Shown here: positions 15,500 through 25,113 of the stretch, one piece after another | Position numbering within the stretch: position 1 is the stretch's first letter | Layout: each line of letters starts with the position of its first letter | From: Scatomorpha merdigallinarum | GTDB lineage: Bacteria > Bacillota > Clostridia > Oscillospirales > Oscillospiraceae | Direction: 5' to 3' | NCBI GenBank assembly: GCA_018710885.1 | Contig: DVJA01000055.1 | Span: 1-53,966 of the forward strand | Length of the DNA stretch: 53,966 bases | Notes under the pieces: generated by a model | The model's input: the letters and a program-made list of their open reading frames with translations, nothing else | The model's database searches: none | What the model was told of the DNA's origin: nothing | Translations under genes and position numbers: made by a program

Positions 15500-15970
15500 A
15501 TGGCGAGAGTGCGGATAATCAGCGGCACCTACGGGTATAGGCCGCCTGGCTCAAAACATCCCGTGCCCAAACGTATAGGCGACACCGTGACTGTGAGCGA
15601 TGATGAGGCCTTGCGCCTTATAACATTGAAGGTAGCAAAACTCGTTGACGCACAGTCTCCCGTTTCGCCTCTGAGTGTGCTACATGATGGGCCTGGTGAG
15701 AACTCCGAGGGTGTAGACACAGACGCAGACCAAATCCCGCCTGGGAGCGACGAGGGCGCTGACACGGCCGAGGCGGTAATAGGCCACCTAGACGCAGAGC
15801 AGCTCATGGAACTTACAAAGGCCGAGCTGCTGAAGCTCGCCGATGAAATGGGCGTCGACGTATCCAGCTCTGACAACAAGGCCGAAATCGTTGCGGCTCT
15901 TACGCAGACAGAGGTGACGACGGGCAAAGTAGTCCTGCCTGAACTCAGCGCGGAGGCGCCGGTAGTATGA
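15500..15970 (+). CDS. Head protein with C-terminal SAP/HeH-like segment
   Basis: 156 residues. The N-terminal 55 form a small beta domain (RIISGTYGYRPPGSKHPVPKRIGDTVTVSDDEA), followed by an acidic linker. A C-terminal helix-extension-helix pattern (LTKAELLKLADEMGVDVS...NKAEIVAAL) resembles SAP/HeH/LEM-type motifs that bind DNA. The position after the major capsid gene equals that of lambda FI-type proteins. The start is two bases after the capsid stop. The function is inferred from position. Confidence 0.65.
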   Translation: MARVRIISGTYGYRPPGSKHPVPKRIGDTVTVSDDEALRLITLKVAKLVDAQSPVSPLSVLHDGPGENSEGVDTDADQIPPGSDEGADTAEAVIGHLDAEQLMELTKAELLKLADEMGVDVSSSDNKAEIVAALTQTEVTTGKVVLPELSAEAPVV

Positions 15971-16332
15971 GCTTCAAGGACACGGTCGCAGACGATGTTC
16001 ACTCGGTTTTTCTCAACACATCAGAGTTTGCCGAGTTTCGTTCAATAGACTATGACGGGGTGATGTACATTGACATCCCTGTCGTTATGCGTGGCATCAA
16101 GACCCAAGATAGATCGCCGCGTGTATCTGACCATGCCCAGGGACTTTATCAGGCAACAACCATTCTGCATTGCGCCCTTTCGGATCTCGAAGGACACCAG
16201 CCTGAGAAGGGCCAGCGAATCAAAGTCAATGACGCAGAAGGTGGCGGAGGCTTCTTTCAGGAGTTCTACGTCGCTTCATCCATTTGTGAAATGGGCATGC
16301 TGCAGCTTGGCCTTGAGGAGATAGACGAATGA
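15967..16332 (+). CDS. Head-tail joining protein (FII-like position)
   Basis: 121 residues: an N-terminal helix FKDTVADDVHSVFLNTSEFAEF, then beta strands. Proteins of this look and place, between capsid and tail genes, are head-tail connectors of the gpFII type. It overlaps the preceding gene by four bases and the next by four. Confidence 0.65.
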   Translation: MSFKDTVADDVHSVFLNTSEFAEFRSIDYDGVMYIDIPVVMRGIKTQDRSPRVSDHAQGLYQATTILHCALSDLEGHQPEKGQRIKVNDAEGGGGFFQEFYVASSICEMGMLQLGLEEIDE

Positions 16333-16907
16333 GCCATATCAAGATTGAGAATGTAGGCGGTCAGAGTGTTGACAGAATCAATAAGCTCCTTGCAGGAATC
16401 CCAGGTGGCGCCATAAAGGCTGCGTCAAGTGCGCTCAAACGCGCAGGTGATGCGGCAAAGACGCAGGCAGGACGTTTTGCGGCTGCGGAGTATACCATCA
16501 ACAAGGGCGACTTCATGCGCAACACCACCATCAAGACCAAGTCCAGCGCCACCACGGCAGGTGTAGCCTCGATGAGCATATCTTACGTCGGCAGCGTTCT
16601 GCCGCTACTCACGTTCAATACCAGTTATGCGAGGGATGGTTCTGTCCGCACCCAGGTCAAGCGTAACGGCGGCGCGCAGCTGCTTGAGCACGTCTTTGTT
16701 GCGAAAATCGGTGGCCACACTAGCACCTATGAGCGTATAGGGAAAGCCCGGTTCCCCCTCGAACAGAAATATGGACCCAGTACAGGCCACATGATGCGCA
16801 ATGAGGATGTCATTGAGCGGATGGATGAAACTGTGCGCGAGACGTTTGAGCGGCGAGCAGAGCATGAGATTCTGCGTGTCTTGAATGGATGGGGTGGCGG
16901 CGGATGA
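16329..16907 (+). CDS. Minor tail protein Z-like (GPZ family)
   Basis: 192 residues. The basic helix-rich N-terminus (LLAGIPGGAIKAASSALKRA) and the C-terminal MDETVRETFERRAEHEI helix are typical of prophage minor tail protein Z, which completes the tail end that joins the head. It overlaps its neighbours by four bases on each side, forming a coupled neck block. Confidence 0.75.
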   Translation: MSHIKIENVGGQSVDRINKLLAGIPGGAIKAASSALKRAGDAAKTQAGRFAAAEYTINKGDFMRNTTIKTKSSATTAGVASMSISYVGSVLPLLTFNTSYARDGSVRTQVKRNGGAQLLEHVFVAKIGGHTSTYERIGKARFPLEQKYGPSTGHMMRNEDVIERMDETVRETFERRAEHEILRVLNGWGGGG

Positions 16908-17401
16908 CAAAGGTTGAACTTCTCCGCCAGCTAAAGCAGTTTACTGAGGAGGCTGTTGGCGAACTTTTGCTTCCCGTTCGGATGCAGAAGGACGACGCTG
17001 AGCAGCCAGCGCCTCGTCCGGCAACTGTATATCTTATGCGTCTGCCGGACAGCGCGGTCGCGGCCAAGAAAGCGCCATACATCATTCATCAGGCCATTAC
17101 CGGCTCGGACAGCCAGTCAGAAGGGCAGCGCATACAGTGCGTTACAGCCGTTCGGAGCATATTCTGCGTCTACTCTGACAACGAGCAGGACGGTGGAATG
17201 CTGCTGCTGGACTTGATGGAACGCGTCCGCATAGCCCTGCTGCGTCAGGTCGTTATCGGCCGGCAGTTCGAGCTTGACCTGCAGAACAGTTTTGAACAGC
17301 TCATATATCCAGATGATACAGCACCATATTACGCCGGCGAGATGATGAGCAACTGGAAGATGCCGGCGGTAGAAAGGGAGGTGGCCAAATGGCTACGGTG
17401 A
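16904..17401 (+). CDS. Hypothetical neck/tail-terminator protein
   Basis: 165 residues from ATG 16,904 (overlapping the previous stop); an ORF start at 16,889 is in frame but lacks a ribosome site. The strand-helix pattern, with FCVYSDNEQDGGMLLLDLMERVRIALL in the middle, resembles tail-terminator/completion proteins found just before sheath genes. Family assignment is by position only. Confidence 0.55.
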   Translation: MTKVELLRQLKQFTEEAVGELLLPVRMQKDDAEQPAPRPATVYLMRLPDSAVAAKKAPYIIHQAITGSDSQSEGQRIQCVTAVRSIFCVYSDNEQDGGMLLLDLMERVRIALLRQVVIGRQFELDLQNSFEQLIYPDDTAPYYAGEMMSNWKMPAVEREVAKWLR

Positions 17402-17670
17402 AAAAGAACAGCACGAAATCCGACGGCAAGGCCGCCGGGTTTTGTATGTATATAGGCCCGAGCATACGCGGCGTGATACAGTGCGGCGCGATGTTTCGAG
17501 GCACCAAGGCGCAGTTCCGTGAGCGGCTTGCGCCTGCTATCGAGAAACATCCTCTCATTGGCGAGATGATCGTCTCCGATACTATGCTGCCCGCTGCTCG
17601 CATCAAGGTAAAAACTCCCGGAAACCGGCTGTACGCGCTTTATAACAGGCTGGCTTCTGGGAAGGAGTAA
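17389..17670 (+). CDS. Small conserved pre-sheath protein
   Basis: 93 residues. It starts inside the previous gene (AAGGGAGGTGGCCAAATGG). The N-terminus is basic (KKNSTKSDGK), followed by CMYIGPSIRGVIQCGAMFRG. No family is recognised. Many contractile-tail prophages keep a small gene here. Confidence 0.6.
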   Translation: MATVKKNSTKSDGKAAGFCMYIGPSIRGVIQCGAMFRGTKAQFRERLAPAIEKHPLIGEMIVSDTMLPAARIKVKTPGNRLYALYNRLASGKE

Positions 17671-17682
17671 GGAGGGAAACAG

Positions 17683-19113
17683 ATGCCCGAACATGGAATA
17701 TATGTGCGCCAGCAGGCCACAAGCGTAAGTACGCCAGTTGTAGCTGACAGCGGCGTGCCGTTCGTCGTCGGTCTTGCTCCGGTGCAGTCTGCTGAGTCGC
17801 CGGTTCAGGCCGGCAAGCCTGTGCTGTGCACGAGCTGGGCTGAGGCTGTGGAGAAACTCGGATACTCCGATGACTGGGAAACTTATACTCTCTGTGAGAT
17901 GATGTACAGCCACTTCCAGCTGTTCGGCTGCCAGCCCGTTATCCTCTATAACGTGCTTGATCCCACTGACGGCGATATGCGTACCGAGGTCGCGGCGGCA
18001 GACATGGCGGTTACTGACCATCAGGTGAAGCTTTCCATAGAGGCCATCAACGATGACAGCCTTGTCGTGAAGTCTGCCGGGGGTGAGGGAGAAGCGCTCG
18101 TTAAGGGAACGGACTATGACAGCTACTACGATGATGGAGAGCTGGTTATAGAGCTACTTGAGGATGGAGCGGCATATGAGGCACCTCAGGTCAACATCGC
18201 GTACAGCAAGGTAACGCCTGAAGCCGTGACGGCCACCGACGTGTCCATGGCATTTGAGGCCATTGACCTGTGCATGTCTTCTGTCGGCGTTATTCCCGAC
18301 CTGCTTCTTGCTCCGGGCTATTCCGGCAATTCTGTTATTGCTGCGGTCATGACCACGAAGGCTGGAAACATCAACAGCATGATACATGCCAAGGCTGTCA
18401 TCGACATCAACTGCACCAGCTCCGGCGCGACGACATACACCGACGCCGTTGCAGCCAAGGGGGCCAATAACTTTGTTGACGCGGACCAGATTGTCTGCTG
18501 GCCGATGCTCGGGCTGGGTAACTACAAGTTCCACATGAGTACGCAGCAGGCCGGACTCATGGCCCAGGTGGATACCGACAACAGCGGCGTTCCTTATGAG
18601 TCCCCGTCCAATAAGGGATTCCAGTGCGATCGCCTGATTCTGGCGGATGGTAGCGAGGTGCTGCTAACAAAGGCTCAGGCCGATGTACTCAACGCCAACG
18701 GCATATGCACGGCGATGAACTTCATCAACGGCTGGGTTGCATGGGGTAACTACACGGCCTGCTATCCCGGAAATACGGATGTGAAGGATTACTTCATCCC
18801 AGTCAGCCGTATGTTTGGCTGGGTCGGCAATACGCTTATCAGGACGTTCTGGGTGAAGCTGGACAACCCTATGAATACCGTGCTGAGAGATTCGATTCTC
18901 AGTTCGGCGAACATTTGGCTTAATGGCCTCACGGGTATGGGCTATCTGCTTGGAGGCCGCGTCGAGATGCTGACGTCTGAAAACCCGACCACGGACCTGA
19001 TGGCGGGCATCATAAGGCTGCACGTCTATCTTACTCCGCCCAGCCCGGCGCAGGAGATAGACTTTATTCTCGAGTACGACGTCAGCTACGTCACCGAGGC
19101 CTTTGCGGCGTAA
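17683..19113 (+). CDS. Contractile tail sheath protein
   Basis: 476 residues. The N-terminal HGIYVRQQATSVSTPVVADSG and the C-terminal sheath domain (VKLDNPMNTVLRDSILSSAN followed by LLGGRVEM) are characteristic of phage sheath (P2 FI-like) proteins. Together with the tube gene that follows, it shows that the phage has a contractile (myovirus) tail. Ribosome site AAGGAGGGAAAC. Confidence 0.93.
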   Translation: MPEHGIYVRQQATSVSTPVVADSGVPFVVGLAPVQSAESPVQAGKPVLCTSWAEAVEKLGYSDDWETYTLCEMMYSHFQLFGCQPVILYNVLDPTDGDMRTEVAAADMAVTDHQVKLSIEAINDDSLVVKSAGGEGEALVKGTDYDSYYDDGELVIELLEDGAAYEAPQVNIAYSKVTPEAVTATDVSMAFEAIDLCMSSVGVIPDLLLAPGYSGNSVIAAVMTTKAGNINSMIHAKAVIDINCTSSGATTYTDAVAAKGANNFVDADQIVCWPMLGLGNYKFHMSTQQAGLMAQVDTDNSGVPYESPSNKGFQCDRLILADGSEVLLTKAQADVLNANGICTAMNFINGWVAWGNYTACYPGNTDVKDYFIPVSRMFGWVGNTLIRTFWVKLDNPMNTVLRDSILSSANIWLNGLTGMGYLLGGRVEMLTSENPTTDLMAGIIRLHVYLTPPSPAQEIDFILEYDVSYVTEAFAA

Positions 19114-19126
19114 GGAGGTGTAGAGA

Positions 19127-19642
19127 ATGTTTGATGCTACAAACATAAACTGGGCGCTCTACGAGGACGGTACGGAGTTCCGCGGTATGCCGCAGGCTAC
19201 GCTTCCGAACATCACATACATCACTCAGACCCTCACCGGCGCCGGAATCGGCGGTAATGTAGACACAGCCGTCATTGGCCATATCGAATCCATGCGCCTG
19301 ACGCTCAACTTCCCGACAGTAACTAAGCAGAGCATAGTTCTCGCGGAGCCGCGCAGGCACAACATAGACCTCCGGGCTGCCGTACAGGATGAGGATACCG
19401 TGAACGGAGTGATCGTCGTTCGCGCGGTGAAAAACATCATGGTCGTTGAGCCGGTTGCACACAATCCGGGCAACGTAGCGCCTGCGGCAAGGAGTGATGG
19501 CTCCGGCGAGTATTCTGTGCTCTCCTGGGCTATGTACATTGATGATGAGCAGACGCTTGACATAGACCCGCTGAACATGAGGTTCTTTGTCAACGGTGTT
19601 GACTATCTTGCTTCGGTCCGCAAAGCGCTGGGCAGACAGTAA
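19127..19642 (+). CDS. Tail tube protein (P2 FII family)
   Basis: 171 residues. The opening NINWALYEDGTEFRGMPQAT, followed by LPNITYITQTLTGAGIGG, is the typical start of P2-type major tail tube proteins, and the C-terminal LDIDPLNMRFFVNGVDYLAS is also conserved. It forms the inner tube. It is preceded by AAGGAGGTG and followed by a stable hairpin. Confidence 0.92.
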   Translation: MFDATNINWALYEDGTEFRGMPQATLPNITYITQTLTGAGIGGNVDTAVIGHIESMRLTLNFPTVTKQSIVLAEPRRHNIDLRAAVQDEDTVNGVIVVRAVKNIMVVEPVAHNPGNVAPAARSDGSGEYSVLSWAMYIDDEQTLDIDPLNMRFFVNGVDYLASVRKALGRQ

Positions 19643-19653
19643 CAATACAAACG

Positions 19654-19688
19654 CAGGCTCGGGGTACTACCCCGGGCCTGAACTTTTC
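19654..19688 (+). terminator. Hairpin after tail tube gene
   Basis: CAGGCTCGGGG-TACTA-CCCCGGGCCTG forms an 11-bp stem (one G-T pair) followed by AACTTTTC. It lies between the tube and tail-chaperone genes and may reduce read-through so that tube exceeds chaperone, a common arrangement; the short U-run makes termination partial at best. Confidence 0.45.
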
Positions 19689-19704
19689 AAAGGAGGAGTA
19701 TTAA

Positions 19705-20088
19705 ATGAGCGAGCAGAAAACCATGAGCCCTGATGAGGCCCTCAACATTCTTGATGGCGTTGATGGCACCACCAGCGGCGTTGATGTGCTGGATATGTCA
19801 GGTATCTATGTTCACAAATTCAAGAAGCCGTTTACCTGCCAGGGCAAGACGTATGAGGAACTGACCTTTGATTTCGGGAAGCTGACACTTAACGACAGCC
19901 TTGCTGTGGAGGATGAGCTGAACGCGCTCGGCAAGGGCGCGCTTGTACCGGAGTGGAACAGTCAGTATCTGGTGAGGCTCGCTGCCAAGGCTTGCACTGA
20001 CAAGATTGGAAGTGACGTGCTCATGACTCTGCCCATACATGAGGGCCGACGCATACTCACTCGCACGAGAAATTTTATCAGGCGCTAG
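19705..20088 (+). CDS. Tail assembly chaperone (gpE-like, unshifted product)
   Basis: 127 residues. KKPFTCQGKTYEELTFDFGKLT and the following helix (NDSLAVEDELNALGK) are typical of the phage tail assembly chaperone that precedes the tape measure in P2-like phages. Ribosome site AAAGGAGGAG. The normal stop is TAG at 20,086; a slippery heptamer 10 bases earlier allows a longer form. Confidence 0.85.
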   Translation: MSEQKTMSPDEALNILDGVDGTTSGVDVLDMSGIYVHKFKKPFTCQGKTYEELTFDFGKLTLNDSLAVEDELNALGKGALVPEWNSQYLVRLAAKACTDKIGSDVLMTLPIHEGRRILTRTRNFIRR

Positions 20089-20285
20089 GCGTCCGGCTGG
20101 GCGACGGCGGCAAGTGGGTGCGTGCGCAGTGCCTTACACTGTCGCGCGCGAACAATACACCGGTATCATACTGGCTGTCGCTGCCTGTTGGCTCGCTCCG
20201 GCATTGGATTGCCGCACATAATGCGCTGGAAGCCGAATTGAGCAAGCAGCGTGAGGAGGCAAGGTACAAGGCACGCAAAAAATGA
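19705..20285 (+). CDS. Tail assembly chaperone, -1 frameshift product (E-E' like)
   Basis: A AAT TTT at 20,070-20,076 is a canonical X-XXY-YYZ heptamer in the zero frame. A -1 slip there enters an open frame that ends at TGA 20,283-20,285 and adds 69 residues, including SYWLSLPVGSLRHWIAAHNA, for a ~193-residue product. That frame has a TGA at 20,040 and no start codon with a ribosome site, so it can only be made by shifting. P2 E/E' and lambda G/GT use the same device; the extension binds the tape measure during tail assembly. Confidence 0.8.
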
Positions 20286-20306
20286 TAGGGATTGGAGGGA
20301 CTGCAA

Positions 20307-23300
20307 TTGCCTAGCCGCAAAGAATATGAGATGTTGTTTCAGCTCAATGCGGAGCTGGGCAAGAGCTTCAACAGCACTTTCAACAAGGCTCAGCAAGAAC
20401 TGCTTGAGATGCAGAAGGAGATACAGTCCCTCTCAAAGACACAGTCAGACATATCCGCATACCAGAAGCAGCAGACGGCTGTTAATAATACAGCGAATAA
20501 ACTATCTCTGCTTCAGCAGCAGTATGTCAACATCCAGAAAGAAATCAGCGAGACTAAAGAATTCAGCTCAAGTCTCGAAAACCAGCTCTTATCCAAGCAG
20601 AAGCAGATAGAGCGTACAGAGCAGTCGCTTGAGAAGTATAAAAACCAGCTCAATGAGACCGGTAAAGCTCTTGAGGACGCAGGCGTTGACACGTCCCAGC
20701 TTGAATCCGAAAGCGCGCGTCTCGCCGCTGAAATTGACGATGTCAAACAGCAGCAGTATGAGGCCGCCGAGGCCGCCAAGGACTTCGGCAACAAGGGCAC
20801 AAACGCATTTCAAGCGGTTCAGCAGGCGATTGCAGCTGCCGGCATAACCACTGCACTCAAGGAGATATACGAATACTTCGCCGATTGCGCAGAGGCATCG
20901 ATGGACTTCGAGTCCGCGATGACCGGCGTGGCAAAAACCACAGATCTCACCAATGAGGAACTCTCTGACATGTCCTCCGCTATTCGAGGCATGTCGACTG
21001 AGATGCCTTCTACGGCTGAGGAAATAGCCGCCGTGACAGAGGCTGCCGGCCAGCTTGGTATTCAGAAAGATGCGTTGCTGGACTTCACGGAAGTTATGAC
21101 CATGCTTGGCACGGCAACCAACATGAGCGCGGACGAAGCAGCAACAGCTCTGGCCCGATTTGCCAACATTACGGGTATGAGCGCGGATAACTATGACCGC
21201 CTTGGCGCCGTCATAGTTGGCCTCGGCAACAACTACGCTACGACCGAGTCCGAGATTACGGCCATGGCCACCCGTTTGGCCTCCGCCGGCAAATTGGCCG
21301 GTCTGACGGAGCCCGAAATACTGGCCCTTTCTGCCGCCATGTCCAGCGTGGGCATCGAAGCCGAGGCCGGCGGCACGGCCATGACTCAGACGCTCAGTGC
21401 CATAGAGTCCGCTGTAGCGCACGGCGGCGACACCCTCAACGAGTTTGCGCGGATTGCCGGAATGTCTGCCGCAGACTTCGCGGACATGTGGGAAACCAAC
21501 GCTATTGGAGCACTCACGAGCTTCATTGGCGGGCTGGGTCAGCTAGAAGCGCAGGGCGAGAGCGCCGTACTTACATTGGATGAGCTTGGGATGTCCGGCG
21601 TAAGGCAGAGCAACATGCTGCAAAGCCTAGCTCTCGCTGCTGACCAGATGACTGGCGCTGTAAACCTGGCAAATCAGGAGTGGACGAGTAACACTGCGCT
21701 TATCAATGAGGCCAGCAAGCGTTATGAGACAACCGAAAGCCAGCTGCAGATGATGCAGAACGCATATCACAATCTGCAGGCTGCTATAGGTGACGCATAC
21801 ACGCCAGCTCTTCGCGAAGCATACGGCGTTATAACTGATGCGCTCAACGGCCTCACTGAATTTGTCGAAGAGCACCCAGAAGCCGTTGCGGCCGTTACTG
21901 CGTTCGCCGGTGTCGTTGGCACGGTCGTTGCAGCCCTAACGGCTTATTCTGTCGTGGCCAAAGTGGCAAAAACGGCGACGGCGTTACTAACCGCATCAAT
22001 ACCCGGCCTTAACGTCATCATGGGCGTGACGGCGGCTGTGGGCGCCCTTGCCGGTGTCGTAGCGGCTGTGGCCAGTGCGGCCAAGAACGATGCTGTGCCG
22101 TCGGTCAAAGAGCTAACTGAGGCCACCGAAGGTATGCAGGAGGCCATGGATGAGGCTCAGGCCACGTTTGAGGACACCGCATCGTCCACCATGGCTGCCG
22201 CTAATATCGCCGACCAGTACATCACCAAGCTCGAAGAGATGGAAGCCGCCGGTGTGCGCACAGATGCGGAGCACCGACAGTATCACAATACGCTGACGCT
22301 GCTCTGCCAGGTTGTACCCGAGCTCGCAAATTACATAGATCTTGAGACGGACACCATTGAGGGTGGTACGGCTGCACTAAGAGCCAACACGGAAGCGTGG
22401 CGCGAAAACGCTATGCAGCAGGCGTATCAGGAGCAGCTGAATACGCTGTACAGCCAGTATTCCGCCGTTCTCATCGAGGCCGAGGAAAACAGCCTCGGTT
22501 ACACAAAGGCTCAGTATGCCCTTGAAGCCGCCGAGCAGAAGAAGGCCGATGCCATAGAGCGCATGAATGAGCTCTGGCAGGCAGCGTCTGAAGAGGCACG
22601 GCGCGTCGCGCAGGAGACCGGCGGCGTGGCAGATGCATCGTTCTACCTGACTCAAGAGTATTACGAGCTCGAGCAAGCGATTGCCGACGCTGATAAGGAA
22701 ATCAACACGTCCCGTGACACCATGGACGCTTATCAGAAGGCCATGGACAAAGACGCGGAAGCGGTAGCTGCCGCTGAGGCCGAGATATCGAGTGCTGAAG
22801 AGGCTGTAGCCAGCTTGACTGGTGCACTCGATGCGAACACGAGCGCTATGACTGAGGATTCTCAACAGCTGCAGTCGGCGTTGTCCTCAGTTAATGAGCA
22901 GGTGCAGTCGCTGGCCGAGTCTTATGCCGAGGCCTATGATGCTGCCGCGGAGAGCATCGGCGGACAGTATCAGCTGTGGGATCAGGCCGCTGCCGTTACG
23001 GCGACAAGCGCTGCAACCATAAACAGCGCGCTTGCAAGCCAGACGGAGTATTGGCAGAACTACAACGCCAATCTTCAGGCACTCACTGAGCGCAGCAGCG
23101 GCATAGCAGGCCTGAGCGAGATGATAGCTTCCTTTGCTGACGGCAGCGCCGAGAGCGTAAACGCTATCGCCGGAATGGCCAGCGCAAGCGATGAAGACCT
23201 TCGCGCCATGGTCGAAAACTGGCAGGCACTGCAGGAGGCACAGCAGGAAGCTGCCGGTGGCGTGGCCGACCTTACAACCGGCTTTACAACGGCAATGGAC

Positions 23301-23840
23301 GAGCTTCAGACCGAGCTCGCGGCTGATATCGAGGCCATGGACCTCAGCACGGAGGCACAGGAGAGCGGCAAGGCTACAATACAGGGCTTTATTACCGGTG
23401 CCAGTTCTATGCTGCCTGATGTGCAGGCGGCGTATGCCAGGCTTGCCTCGGCTGCGGTTGCCGCGCTTGGCTCCGGTGGCACTGGCGGCGTCGGCACAGA
23501 CGACGTTCCACACTATGCGTCAGGTACGCAGAGTGCTGCGCCTGGCTTCGCCGTCGTTGGTGAGGATGGCCCTGAGGTCGTCTATATGCGAGGCGGCGAG
23601 CGAGTGCTCAACGCCCAGCAGACAGCTGCCCTACAGGCGCAGAGCGCCGTCCCGGCGGCGCTGCCTGGAGACACTGGGGGATTCATTATCTATTTTTCCC
23701 CGGAGTATCAGCTCGCCGGTGCCTCTAACATCGCAGATATACAGGCTATGTTGGCCGAGCACGATGAAGGACTTATGTCCCAGCTTGAAGCGCTCATAAC
23801 TCGTCTCGAAGCTGAAAGGGCAAGGAGGTCATACGCTTGA
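20307..23840 (+). CDS. Tail tape measure protein
   Basis: About 1,177 residues. An N-terminal coiled coil (~20-170) is followed by the tape-measure core with AASMDFESAMTGVAKTTDLT and TAEEIAAVTEAAGQLGI, typical of TP901-type tape measures. A hydrophobic block at ~520-600 (FAGVVGTVVAALTAYSVVAK) could insert in the host membrane. A long helical tail ends with GGERVLNAQQTAAL. TTG at 20,307 is chosen because GGAGGG lies 7 bases upstream. Its length sets tail length. Confidence 0.92.
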   Translation: MPSRKEYEMLFQLNAELGKSFNSTFNKAQQELLEMQKEIQSLSKTQSDISAYQKQQTAVNNTANKLSLLQQQYVNIQKEISETKEFSSSLENQLLSKQKQIERTEQSLEKYKNQLNETGKALEDAGVDTSQLESESARLAAEIDDVKQQQYEAAEAAKDFGNKGTNAFQAVQQAIAAAGITTALKEIYEYFADCAEASMDFESAMTGVAKTTDLTNEELSDMSSAIRGMSTEMPSTAEEIAAVTEAAGQLGIQKDALLDFTEVMTMLGTATNMSADEAATALARFANITGMSADNYDRLGAVIVGLGNNYATTESEITAMATRLASAGKLAGLTEPEILALSAAMSSVGIEAEAGGTAMTQTLSAIESAVAHGGDTLNEFARIAGMSAADFADMWETNAIGALTSFIGGLGQLEAQGESAVLTLDELGMSGVRQSNMLQSLALAADQMTGAVNLANQEWTSNTALINEASKRYETTESQLQMMQNAYHNLQAAIGDAYTPALREAYGVITDALNGLTEFVEEHPEAVAAVTAFAGVVGTVVAALTAYSVVAKVAKTATALLTASIPGLNVIMGVTAAVGALAGVVAAVASAAKNDAVPSVKELTEATEGMQEAMDEAQATFEDTASSTMAAANIADQYITKLEEMEAAGVRTDAEHRQYHNTLTLLCQVVPELANYIDLETDTIEGGTAALRANTEAWRENAMQQAYQEQLNTLYSQYSAVLIEAEENSLGYTKAQYALEAAEQKKADAIERMNELWQAASEEARRVAQETGGVADASFYLTQEYYELEQAIADADKEINTSRDTMDAYQKAMDKDAEAVAAAEAEISSAEEAVASLTGALDANTSAMTEDSQQLQSALSSVNEQVQSLAESYAEAYDAAAESIGGQYQLWDQAAAVTATSAATINSALASQTEYWQNYNANLQALTERSSGIAGLSEMIASFADGSAESVNAIAGMASASDEDLRAMVENWQALQEAQQEAAGGVADLTTGFTTAMDELQTELAADIEAMDLSTEAQESGKATIQGFITGASSMLPDVQAAYARLASAAVAALGSGGTGGVGTDDVPHYASGTQSAAPGFAVVGEDGPEVVYMRGGERVLNAQQTAALQAQSAVPAALPGDTGGFIIYFSPEYQLAGASNIADIQAMLAEHDEGLMSQLEALITRLEAERARRSYA

Positions 23841-24049
23841 GTACATACACGACCATACAGGGTGATATGTGGGACAGTGTTTCCTACAAGGTGTTTGGCG
23901 ATGTGGCCTATACCGACAAAATCATGAACCTTAATCACAGATACCGCAACATCTACATATTTCCGGCCGGTATTACTCTCGCGTTGCCCGAGCCGGAAGA
24001 CAAGACGGTCAGCACTCTGCCGCCGTGGAAACGGGTGAGCGGTGTATGA
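23837..24049 (+). CDS. Tail protein X (LysM-like, P2 gpX)
   Basis: 70 residues, TTIQGDMWDSVSYKVFGDVAYTDKIMN, the classical gpX opening: a LysM-like fold that binds near the baseplate hub. It starts within the tape-measure stop (TTGAGT overlap) and its own stop overlaps gpD (ATGA). Confidence 0.88.
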   Translation: MSTYTTIQGDMWDSVSYKVFGDVAYTDKIMNLNHRYRNIYIFPAGITLALPEPEDKTVSTLPPWKRVSGV

Positions 24050-25113
24050 GCCGCCGAGACATAGCAAGGCGAGCGGCGGTTGAAGTGTCGTTTGCGGGTG
24101 TAGATATCACGCGCTCTATCAGACCGTACCTTCTGTCGCTGACCTATACCGACAACGAGGAGGACGAAACCGATGACCTCCAAATCAAGCTGCAGGACCG
24201 CGAAGCCATTTGGACGGAATCATGGCTCGATGAGCTTATAAAAGCAACTGCGGCGTCACGGATGAAGATTGAAGCGGTGATTGCCACCCGAAACTGGAAC
24301 GGCGACGGCGGTGACGTTGTTTTGCCGTGTGGATTATTTGAGCTTGATTCGGTGACAGCTGAGGGACCGCCAAACACCGTGACCATAAAGGCCACGGCTC
24401 TGCCGTTTTCAGCCGCTATCCGGCAAACAAAGAAAAACCGCGTGTGGGAGGCCTATTATCTCTCCGGTATAGCAAATCAGATGTGCAGCGAAGCCGGAAT
24501 GACGTGTATGTATCTCTCGGCCGATGACCCGTACTTTGAGCGGGAGGAACAGGTCAAAACCAGCGACATAGCATTCCTGAGCGAGCTCTGTCACGATTCC
24601 GGCATCAGCCTCAAAGTCACGAACAACATTGTCGTATTGTTCGACCAGCGCGACTATGAGAGCCGTCAAGAGGTCATGACAATCACCCGCGGTGATGGCA
24701 GCTACACACGGCACAGTATAGGCACAAGCGCTGCCGAGACACAGTATGCATCGTGCCGAGTAAGCTATGTTGACCCGCGAAACGGTCAGTGCATAGAGGG
24801 CATCGCCAAAACCGAGGACTATAACGACGACGCCACCGATAACCAGCAGCTCGAAATTTCTGCGCGCGTGGCCGGCGTGGCCGAAGCAGAGCAGCTCGCT
24901 GAAAAGCTGCTGCGCTTGCATAACAAGTTTTCTCGTACATGCTCCTTCACGCTCCCGGGAAGCCCTGGACTGGTCGCCGGCGTCACCGTGCGCCTGGCGC
25001 GCTGGGGCGATTGGAGTGGGAAGTACATTATCAAGCAAGCTACGCACTCAGTTTCCGGCAGCGGAGGGTATACCACACAGATAAATCTACGTCGGGTGTT
25101 GGAGGGATATTGA
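24046..25113 (+). CDS. Late control/baseplate hub protein D (P2 gpD)
   Basis: 355 residues from ATG 24,046 (overlap with the gpX stop). It shows the gpD layout: RAAVEVSFAGVDITRSIRPYL, YTDNEEDETDDLQIKLQD, then VTAEGPPNTVTIKATALPF and a C-terminal SGSGGYTTQINLRRV. It forms the central hub (gp27-like) at the tail tip. The downstream gpV start overlaps its stop. Confidence 0.9.
   Translation: MSRRDIARRAAVEVSFAGVDITRSIRPYLLSLTYTDNEEDETDDLQIKLQDREAIWTESWLDELIKATAASRMKIEAVIATRNWNGDGGDVVLPCGLFELDSVTAEGPPNTVTIKATALPFSAAIRQTKKNRVWEAYYLSGIANQMCSEAGMTCMYLSADDPYFEREEQVKTSDIAFLSELCHDSGISLKVTNNIVVLFDQRDYESRQEVMTITRGDGSYTRHSIGTSAAETQYASCRVSYVDPRNGQCIEGIAKTEDYNDDATDNQQLEISARVAGVAEAEQLAEKLLRLHNKFSRTCSFTLPGSPGLVAGVTVRLARWGDWSGKYIIKQATHSVSGSGGYTTQINLRRVLEGY

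Noticed and set aside
12568..15528. Long - strand open frame (~986 codons) opposite the head genes
   Set aside because: It is antisense to portal, protease, decoration and capsid genes, which have clear families, ribosome sites and overlaps; the - strand translation is low-complexity and has no ribosome site.
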